Assembly: GCF_007998985.1 (NCBI RefSeq)
Contig: NZ_CP041659.1
Span: 2,163,319 to 2,227,318 of the forward strand
DNA: 64,000 bases
Direction: 5' to 3'
Origin: Sphingomonas xanthus
GTDB taxonomy: Bacteria > Pseudomonadota > Alphaproteobacteria > Sphingomonadales > Sphingomonadaceae
A model generated the notes under the pieces. That model worked only from the letters and a program-made list of their open reading frames with translations. It was not told the DNA's origin and did not search any database. Below are positions 57,913-64,000 of the stretch, piece after piece. The position numbers and the translations under genes are program-made. Positions within the stretch are counted from its first letter, which is position 1. Every line of letters begins with the position of its first letter.

Positions 57913-60489
57913 TCAACGGGTTAATGGCTCCACCGACGAATCCGGACCAATCTGCACCAACTCGAAGTCATCAAATTCAGCGATAGCTGGCCGTCCTCGG
58001 CTTATGCTTTCAATGACTAGGCGAACAGCCGGGCATTTCCCGGGGATGGTGAAATTAAGCAACACCGGTTCAAGGTTGAATTTTTCAGCGATATCGACCT
58101 GCCCGACGCTTTCATTGGGAGGGCAAAGCAATCTCAGCTGAAAGGCTTCGTCCGCATCTGCCATAGCCCTGAATGTCAGTCGATAAACCCCTGGCTTAAG
58201 CGCAATATATCTGTGCGCTGCGACAGCTGTTCTTTCGCCGTCGGTGTCTGCAATGAGCCGAGAAGGGGGTGCCGTATCGATGGAAGCCGAGGTCCCTGAG
58301 GCCGCGGCAAGTTGCCAGTCAAACGGGGTCGAGCCGCGCGAATAGTCGTCGGAGCTTCGATCAAAACCCCCGTCATCCAGTAGGTTGGACCCCGTTATGC
58401 GGTCTCCAACGACTAATCGGTCGATCTCGGACGCTCGCCGATAATCTTGCTTGCTAAGAAAGTGGGTAATGAGCGTCCGGACATCGGACCGGCTTGGTTC
58501 GACGCCAGCTTTGATCATCGCGTCGATCATCTGCTCAAGGCCGCGCACTTCAGCGCTGGAAGGCTTCGGTCCCAGGTTGAAGAAGACCTGCCTCCAGCGC
58601 GGTTCGCTTCTCGTTCTGGGAGCCAGCGCCTCCGCAAATTCCCGGTCGGCAGATGCCGTGCGCAGCAAGCGCACGAAGCGAGGTTCAACGTCACTTGTCC
58701 GCATCAGCGCATCGGCCCGTAGCACGGCAGTCTCGAGCTCGCGTTGCAGAAGCGCTTGCTGGAACGCCCAAAGCTGGGTTCCACCGTCTCTCCACCCAAG
58801 CATGCTGGCTTGCGTCCAAACCCCGGCCGCCTCCTTGTCTTGGGCTTCCAACGCCTGCGCTAGTAGACGAAGCGCCGCGGGGTTCAGTGGCTGCCCAACC
58901 ACGGCCAAAGCGGCTGTTTGCTCGGCCGCAGCAGCCTTTCCTGCGTTCAGCTGGCGAGTGGCTGCATTAATCCGTTCTTGCGGAGAAGCCGGACTGAGGC
59001 GGGCAAGCAACGCGCTGTCACCCTTGCGAAAAGCCCAGCGCGCGACGTGAAGACGCAGCATCTCGGCGGACAGGAGGGCAGCGCCCAGCATGACGGCAAT
59101 CAGCAGCCCGGCGTGCCGACGGGTCTTGGGTCGATCTGCAATCGTTCGCATTGGCATGGCCAGGCCGAGCGACATTGCAGTCACCACGGCAATCGCCGTG
59201 GTCCGCAACGGATAGTCGGCGAGGCTATGGAGGCCCACCATGAAGATGATGAGGAGCGCACCGATTTGGGGCGCCTGCTGACCCTCGCCCCGGCGCGTGC
59301 TGCGGTAGATTTGCCACGCCAAGACTATGAGCGCGGCTGCCAGCCAAACCGTACCCGGCAGCCCAGTCTCGATCAGCCACTCGAGGACGTCGTTATGCGC
59401 GTGGTTGAGGAAGCCGCGCTGGGCAAGGTCGAGGTTCTCGTTGGGGGCGAAAACCGTCGCAAAAGTGCCAAGTCCGCTTCCTGCGCCCCAATATTGCTCG
59501 AGCGTGAAGAGAATGTCCGGCAAGTAGGCATAACGCGCGTCCTCACCGACCCGAAAGCTTTCCCGAACGCCGAGACTGTTGGTTCCGGGATAAAGCAGGA
59601 TGACGGCTGAGAGCAGCGACAGGGCACCAAGCAGTACGGCCGACCATTTCAGCAGAGAGCCGCGACCCAGAACAACCAGCAATGCGCCAGGTAGGCCGAT
59701 GCCGAGGAGCACGACCCCGGCTCTTGATCCCGAGCCCAGGGTCATGATCGCGAAGAACCCAATCGCCAGCCAGGCCAGCCAGCGGTTTCGGCTTGCGCCT
59801 CTGTTGCGCGGATCCCTGCTCTCGGTTCGAGCGAAGATTGCAGACGCCACCATCGCCGAGGCCATCAGCAGCGCTTGATGATTAGGGTTTGCGAAAAAAC
59901 CAGACGCCGCGCCAACGCTGGGTCCGTCATAAAAGCTCAGCCAATCGGGATGGCCCAGCGCGAGTTGGAGAGCTCCCGCCAATCCACTTAGGCCCGCCGT
60001 GGCAATCAGAACTGCCAGGAGCTGCCTGCGCTGTACCGCGCCAGCCCAGGAAACATAAAGGAAGACCGCGAGCGGCAAGAGCATGGCCCCGAGTGCTCGC
60101 ATTGTTGCCTCCGCATCGAGCGTTAGTGGCCGCCAATGCTCATGAGCGCCGACGAGTTTTAAGGAAGAGAGCGCCAGCTCCCGACCTGCCAAAGATTGCC
60201 AGATGGAGGGAGGTAATGGGACGAGCTGCACGACCGCGATCAGCGGCAGGCCCAGTGCCAGCGCTAACGTAGTGAAATCGGCCGGATGGCGGCTTGGAAT
60301 AGTGGAGGCGCGAAAGCCAAACAGTACCCAGAACAGGAGCATGCCGCCTGCGGCAGCCAGGATGCCATTTCTAAGAGGTCCCTCGGCTCCCCCACCGCCA
60401 ATCAATAAGGCGCTAACGATCGCCAGTGAAACCGAAAGCTGGGTATAGAAGGGAGGTCGCGCGGATTGATCCGGCAAAACGACCCCCAC
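57913..60489 (-). CDS. O-antigen ligase/polymerase family protein with C-terminal repeats
   Basis: An 858-residue protein. About 11 membrane segments in the first 440 residues include the Wzy_C/ligase loop: FFANPNHQALLMASAMV, GSGSRAGVVLLGIGLPG, GAGSGLGTFATVF and NHAHNDVLEWLIETGLPG. The next 250 residues are helical and TPR-like (QERINAATRQLNAGKAAAAE, ALRLLAQALEAQDKEAAG). The last about 130 residues look like a beta-sandwich (SRGSTPFDWQLAAASG, VYRLTFRAMADADEAFQLRL), possibly carbohydrate-binding. It probably polymerises or ligates the exported glycan. Confidence 0.88.
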   Translation of the reverse strand: MGVVLPDQSARPPFYTQLSVSLAIVSALLIGGGGAEGPLRNGILAAAGGMLLFWVLFGFRASTIPSRHPADFTTLALALGLPLIAVVQLVPLPPSIWQSLAGRELALSSLKLVGAHEHWRPLTLDAEATMRALGAMLLPLAVFLYVSWAGAVQRRQLLAVLIATAGLSGLAGALQLALGHPDWLSFYDGPSVGAASGFFANPNHQALLMASAMVASAIFARTESRDPRNRGASRNRWLAWLAIGFFAIMTLGSGSRAGVVLLGIGLPGALLVVLGRGSLLKWSAVLLGALSLLSAVILLYPGTNSLGVRESFRVGEDARYAYLPDILFTLEQYWGAGSGLGTFATVFAPNENLDLAQRGFLNHAHNDVLEWLIETGLPGTVWLAAALIVLAWQIYRSTRRGEGQQAPQIGALLIIFMVGLHSLADYPLRTTAIAVVTAMSLGLAMPMRTIADRPKTRRHAGLLIAVMLGAALLSAEMLRLHVARWAFRKGDSALLARLSPASPQERINAATRQLNAGKAAAAEQTAALAVVGQPLNPAALRLLAQALEAQDKEAAGVWTQASMLGWRDGGTQLWAFQQALLQRELETAVLRADALMRTSDVEPRFVRLLRTASADREFAEALAPRTRSEPRWRQVFFNLGPKPSSAEVRGLEQMIDAMIKAGVEPSRSDVRTLITHFLSKQDYRRASEIDRLVVGDRITGSNLLDDGGFDRSSDDYSRGSTPFDWQLAAASGTSASIDTAPPSRLIADTDGERTAVAAHRYIALKPGVYRLTFRAMADADEAFQLRLLCPPNESVGQVDIAEKFNLEPVLLNFTIPGKCPAVRLVIESISRGRPAIAEFDDFELVQIGPDSSVEPLTR

Positions 60490-60509
60490 AAGTCAGGTAA
60501 TCGGAGCGA

Positions 60510-60785
60510 TCAGCCGCGGCTAATGGGCAGCTGGATCGAGCCGGGCTTGTTCTTCTGCGCGGCGATCCAGAGAGCCACTGACAACGTCAGCGCCATCACC
60601 ACATATGCCGGCCATGGCGTAAGCGCGGACCCTTGCTGGAACTGGGCAGTGGCAGCATTCGAGGAAGCGACTGCTGTGGGAACGGCCGAGGACGGGCGAA
60701 CCGCACTGGCTGAGCTTGCTACCGGAACGCTGACCATCAGCGCCGCAGCCAGCGAAGCGGTAGCGATCTTACGTACCTTACTCAT
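60510..60785 (-). CDS. Small exported membrane protein at the head of the EPS operon
   Basis: A 91-residue protein from ATG 60785, with AGGGAG a few bases upstream. A signal peptide (MSKVRKIATASLAAALMVSV, cleaved near ASSASA) precedes a Ser/Ala-rich stretch and one membrane segment (WPAYVVMALTLSVALWIAA) with a basic tail (QKNKPGSIQLPISRG). Similar small proteins head EPS operons in related bacteria, but function is unknown. It is 20 bases upstream of the ligase gene. Confidence 0.7.
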   Translation of the reverse strand: MSKVRKIATASLAAALMVSVPVASSASAVRPSSAVPTAVASSNAATAQFQQGSALTPWPAYVVMALTLSVALWIAAQKNKPGSIQLPISRG

Positions 60786-60981
60786 CACGCAACTCCCTGT
60801 TTGAGCGACGTCGATTTAACTCTGAAGATGGCCGGGGCCAACCCCGGAATTCACCCGGTATTCGAATTAAAACACAAGTTTCCTAAAAGTTTACAAAGAT
60901 GATCGTTAATATCCAAGTAAACGTCCATCGTCAGAATGACATAGGATAGAAGACGGCGGCATCCACACGCCTATTGTCGAT
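60786..60981. other. Intergenic leader of the EPS operon
   Basis: An A+T-rich stretch between tyrS and the EPS operon, both on the minus strand. It should hold the EPS promoter. No repeat or hairpin of note was seen. Confidence 0.5.
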
Positions 60982-62208
60982 TCAATTGGCCGCGACGAGC
61001 AGGCCGTGGCGCTTTTTGCCCAAGGTCAGCTTCACTGGATCGCCATTGATCGCAATGGATTGCGCTGGATCGGTCACGGTGATCCCATCAAGCTTCACTG
61101 CACCTTCCGCTATCTTACGCTTTGCTTCGCCGTTCGAAGAGCAAAAGCCCAGCCCGGTAAGCGCCTGGAGGATGTTAATTGGCTCGGAGACGGCGAGGGT
61201 GGGGAGCTCCCCACCGGCGCCGCCCTGTTCGAAGGTTTGCCGGGCAGTCTCTTCGGAGAGTTTTGCTGCTTCCGGACCTCGGCACATTGCAGTCGCTGCT
61301 GTCGCAAGCGCGATCTTGGCAGCATTTATCTCGGATCCCTGAAGCGCCTCTAGCCGCTCGATCTCGCCGAGAGGTAGGTCGGTAAAGAGCCGCAGGAAAC
61401 GGCCGACATCCCGGTCGTCGACATTTCGCCAGTACTGCCAGTAGTCGAAGTGCGGAAGCTGGTCTTCGTGAAGCCAAACCGCGCCGGCCATGGTCTTGCC
61501 CATCTTCTGGCCGTCGGCGGTTGTGATCAGCGGAGTAGTGACGCCAAACACTTCCACTCCGTCCATGCGGCGGGTGAGCTCAATGCCGTTGACGATATTG
61601 CCCCACTGGTCCGACCCTCCGAGCTGGAGGCGGCAGCCGATCCGCTGAGCCAGTTCACGAAAATCGTAGGCCTGCAGGATCATGTAGTTGAATTCGAGGA
61701 AGCTGAGCGATTGTTCGCGGTCGAGCCGCAGCTTGACGCTGTCGAAGCTAAGCATGCGATTGACCGAGAAGTGCTGGCCAACGTCGCGCAGGAAAGGGAT
61801 ATACTGAAGCCCATCCAACCATTCGGCATTGTCGAGCATGACGGCGTCAGTTGGGCCGTCGCCGAACACCAGGAAGCGTTCGAAGATGCGCTTGATCGAG
61901 GCGACATTGGCCGCGATCCGTTCCTCCCCGAGCATCGCGCGGGCTTCGTCCTTGAAACTCGGGTCGCCGACCTTGCCGGTTCCGCCTCCCATCAGCACGA
62001 TCGGCTTGTGTCCGGCCTGTTGCAGGCGGCGCAGAAGCATAATTTGCACGAGACTGCCGACATGGAGCGAGGGGGCAGTCGGATCGAAACCGATATAGCC
62101 GGGCACGACCTGCTTGGCGGCAAGCGCATCGAGCGCTGCGCCATCAGTCAGCTGGTGGATGTAGCCGCGCTCGTCGAGCAGCTTTAGCAGGGAGGACTGG
62201 AAGGTCAT
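60982..62208 (-). CDS. tyrS: Tyrosyl-tRNA synthetase
   Basis: A 408-residue class I synthetase that charges tRNA-Tyr. The HIGH-type motif is PSLHVGSL, the Tyr site is [10 protein letters not shown], then [12 protein letters not shown], and the KMSKS motif appears as [10 protein letters not shown]-terminal S4 RNA-binding domain follows ([20 protein letters not shown]). ATG 62208 gives the normal start ([20 protein letters not shown]). Housekeeping gene; it marks the end of the EPS region. Confidence 0.96.
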   Translation of the reverse strand: MTFQSSLLKLLDERGYIHQLTDGAALDALAAKQVVPGYIGFDPTAPSLHVGSLVQIMLLRRLQQAGHKPIVLMGGGTGKVGDPSFKDEARAMLGEERIAANVASIKRIFERFLVFGDGPTDAVMLDNAEWLDGLQYIPFLRDVGQHFSVNRMLSFDSVKLRLDREQSLSFLEFNYMILQAYDFRELAQRIGCRLQLGGSDQWGNIVNGIELTRRMDGVEVFGVTTPLITTADGQKMGKTMAGAVWLHEDQLPHFDYWQYWRNVDDRDVGRFLRLFTDLPLGEIERLEALQGSEINAAKIALATAATAMCRGPEAAKLSEETARQTFEQGGAGGELPTLAVSEPINILQALTGLGFCSSNGEAKRKIAEGAVKLDGITVTDPAQSIAINGDPVKLTLGKKRHGLLVAAN

Positions 62209-62517
62209 GGCGCGCGGCCTTAGCAGCCCTGAGTTCGCCGCCCAAGGGGGCGTGTGAGGAGGAGCGGGTCATCACTGTAGGACAGTTGTCGTTTGATCGT
62301 TGGTAAGCGTGGGAACGGTCTTTTACGGGATTTCCAACGTTAATCTGGCCATGAAGAACTATGGGGAAATCGCCTAAATGTCTAATATTGGGACGAGATC
62401 TTAAAATTCTATTGGCCGTCTTTATTAAATGAGACACATTAACCCAGATTAAACGAGTCGCGTTCGGCTGAAAATGATCGGGCCCGGGCGTCCTCGTTTT
62501 TTTTGGGGGGATGGGGA
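62209..62517. other. Intergenic region between tyrS and the RTX gene
   Basis: The second half is A+T-rich. TTAA-N6-TTAA at about 62430-62445 recalls a CtrA box (TTAA-N7-TTAA) but with one base less. GGGGGGATGGGGA serves as a ribosome site for the RTX gene. No gene is seen. Confidence 0.4.
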
Positions 62518-64000
62518 ATGTCTGGAGCCAGTGGGCCAACAACGAGTTCTGGGACGAGCGGAAACGACACGCTCATCGGGGGCTCGGGCAGCGATACGTT
62601 GAGTGGCGGTAGTGGTTCCGACACCATCAACGGGGGAGCAGGCAGCGATATTCTTGATGGCGGATCTGGCGCCGACAAAGTCTCGGGCGGTTCCGGCGCG
62701 GACACACTGATTTATCGGGCATGGGAGAACCTCTGGGGCAGCTCGTCGGGTTCGTACACCAGTTACGATTTGTATGACGGGGGTAGCGGAGCGGTAAAGG
62801 CCGGCACTACCGGAACCGAGACGGACACATTGCTTGTTTATCTAAGCAATGAGCAGATGGCGAACGCGGCCTTCATGACTGCGTTTCAGGCTGAATGGCA
62901 GCAATATCTCTCTTTCATCACCGCGAACTTGAATAAGAATACCGGCCAAGCGTCACCTGCTCAGTTTACCTTCACGACAATCAATCTGAAGGTGTCGGCT
63001 ATTGAGCATGCCCAGTACGCCCTTGATCCCGGCTCACCTGTTGTGGGCGATGACAGCTATGTTACCGCTGAAGACACGCCCGTTTCCGTCAACGTGCTTG
63101 CGAACGATGTTGACGGTAACGGACAGCCTTTGACCGTAACGAAGATTGATGGGCAGGCGATCTTGCCTGGCGGATCCGTCGTCGTCGAGGGCGGCATTGT
63201 CTCCATGGCCCTGGACGGCTCGTTAACGTTCACTCCCAATGCCAATTTCGATGGTTCGATTTCCTTCTCATACACGGTGTCCGATCCCAATGGTCTGACC
63301 GATACCGGCACTGTTGATGTATTGATCACCGCGGTGGCGGATCAGCCGAGCCTGAGCGTGGCGGCTGCGTCGGGCGACGAGGATAGCGCGATCGCGCTGT
63401 CGATCAGTTCGGCGCTGACCGACACCGACGGCTCGGAGACGCTGTCGATCAAGATCAGCGGCGTGCCGACGGGAGCGGTGCTGTCGGCGGGGACCAACAA
63501 TGGCGACGGCAGCTGGACGCTGACCCCGGCCCAGCTTGCGGGCCTGACGATCACGCCGCCGGCCAACAGCGATGCCGACTTCACGCTGACGGTGGAGGCG
63601 ACCTCGACCGAGGCCAATGGTGGGGACACGGCAACCAACAGCGACACCATCCTGGTGACGGTCACCGCGGTGGCGGATCAGCCGAGCCTGAGCGTGGCGG
63701 CTGCGTCGGGCGACGAGGATAGCGCGATCGCGCTGTCGATCAGTTCGGCGCTGACCGACACCGACGGCTCGGAGACGCTGTCGATCAAGATCAGCGGCGT
63801 GCCGACGGGAGCGGTGCTGTCGGCGGGGACCAACAATGGCGACGGCAGCTGGACGCTGACCCCGGCCCAGCTTGCGGGCCTGACGATCACGCCGCCGGCC
63901 AACAGCGATGCCGACTTCACGCTGACGGTGGAGGCGACCTCGACCGAGGCCAATGGTGGGGACACGGCAACCAACAGCGACACCATCCTGGTGACGGTCA
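62518..64000 (+). CDS. RTX/cadherin-like repeat surface protein (3' end outside the window)
   Basis: At least 494 residues, open to the window end. Residues about 15-62 are RTX nonapeptides (GGSGSDTLSGGSGSDTINGG and further copies), which bind Ca2+ and accompany type I secretion. A non-repeat domain follows (residues 62-180), then an Ig-like/cadherin-like domain (VVGDDSYVTAEDTPVSVNVL, FTPNANFDGSISFSYTVSD). From about residue 270 come 112-residue repeats (ADQPSLSVAAASGDEDSAIA). No signal peptide, as expected for type I export. Having RTX repeats at the N-terminus is unusual, as they are normally C-terminal. Likely a very large adhesin. Confidence 0.88.
   Translation, partial: MSGASGPTTSSGTSGNDTLIGGSGSDTLSGGSGSDTINGGAGSDILDGGSGADKVSGGSGADTLIYRAWENLWGSSSGSYTSYDLYDGGSGAVKAGTTGTETDTLLVYLSNEQMANAAFMTAFQAEWQQYLSFITANLNKNTGQASPAQFTFTTINLKVSAIEHAQYALDPGSPVVGDDSYVTAEDTPVSVNVLANDVDGNGQPLTVTKIDGQAILPGGSVVVEGGIVSMALDGSLTFTPNANFDGSISFSYTVSDPNGLTDTGTVDVLITAVADQPSLSVAAASGDEDSAIALSISSALTDTDGSETLSIKISGVPTGAVLSAGTNNGDGSWTLTPAQLAGLTITPPANSDADFTLTVEATSTEANGGDTATNSDTILVTVTAVADQPSLSVAAASGDEDSAIALSISSALTDTDGSETLSIKISGVPTGAVLSAGTNNGDGSWTLTPAQLAGLTITPPANSDADFTLTVEATSTEANGGDTATNSDTILVTV
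63326..64000 (+). repeat. 336-bp tandem coding repeats
   Basis: Units at 63326-63661 and 63662-63997, with a third beginning at 63998. They look identical at the nucleotide level by eye and keep frame (112 codons). They encode cadherin/VCBS-like domains of the RTX protein. Confidence 0.95.

Noticed and set aside
62425-62450. CtrA box before the RTX gene
   Set aside because: The spacing between TTAA halves is six rather than seven bases and no other support was seen.
63342-63986. Two identical 100-residue-scale frames on the minus strand
   Set aside because: They are mirror images of the 336-bp coding repeats of the RTX protein; the plus strand has the clear domain structure.
63326-64000. 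Tandem repeats as a possible CRISPR array
   Set aside because: Units are 336 bp, have no spacers and keep an open frame.

Overview
The window looks like chromosomal DNA of an alphaproteobacterium, most likely a sphingomonad (Sphingomonadales). The reasons are the high G+C coding style, FixL/FixJ-type two-component modules, a tryptophan-halogenase/DUF6445 pair, a glycine-rich type V autotransporter and a sphingomonad-like exopolysaccharide (EPS) cluster. This is inferred from protein character; no rRNA, tRNA or origin was seen.

Layout. 1-2.9 kb: housekeeping block uvrC (5' end outside the window), recO, apaG. 2.9-7.8 kb: a chaperone-usher pilus locus with two subunits, usher and chaperone in tight order, plus a third, divergent subunit-like gene. 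7.9-18.6 kb: a signalling island holding a GGDEF-EAL protein, two FixJ-like regulators, two membrane histidine kinases (one MASE1), two paralogous winged-helix regulators, a metallophosphatase and a PilZ protein. 18.8-21.1 kb: a convergent pair of a DUF6445 protein and a flavin-dependent tryptophan halogenase. 21.2-28.3 kb: one 2356-residue autotransporter. 28.4-31.7 kb: a second GGDEF-EAL protein and a diguanylate cyclase with an intact I-site. 32-33.4 kb: a small CxxC protein, a secreted SNase-like nuclease and a VanZ-like protein.

33.6-45.7 kb is a polysaccharide locus: a remnant resembling the GlmS N-terminus, UDP-uronate epimerase, TviB-like dehydrogenase, acyltransferase-SGNH, Wzx flippase, three glycosyltransferases, a Wzy polymerase, and an epimerase-sugar transferase fusion. 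From about 36.3 kb it is visibly more A+T-rich than its flanks, which suggests transfer. 45.8-52.5 kb is a probable mobile element with two convergent gene pairs: a 1110-residue tyrosine recombinase with a recombinase-like partner that lacks the catalytic Tyr, facing an unknown protein and a small protein with a MobA-like HUH signature. 52.6-60.8 kb returns to EPS genes (DUF1294, FlaA1/WbpM-like dehydratase, Wzc-like kinase, Wza-like export lipoprotein, O-antigen ligase/Wzy, small membrane protein), followed by tyrS. From 62.5 kb to the window end runs an RTX/cadherin-like repeat protein with 336-bp near-perfect tandem repeats.

How it fits together. Much of the window concerns surface attachment: pili, an autotransporter adhesin, an RTX repeat adhesin, EPS synthesis and export, and c-di-GMP enzymes with a PilZ receptor. 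A 15-bp perfect palindrome occurs identically before the pilus operon and before one winged-helix regulator. Ten-base near-matches precede the paralogous regulator and the PilZ gene, hinting at one regulon. The strongest candidate for an undescribed system is the four-gene recombinase/HUH element.
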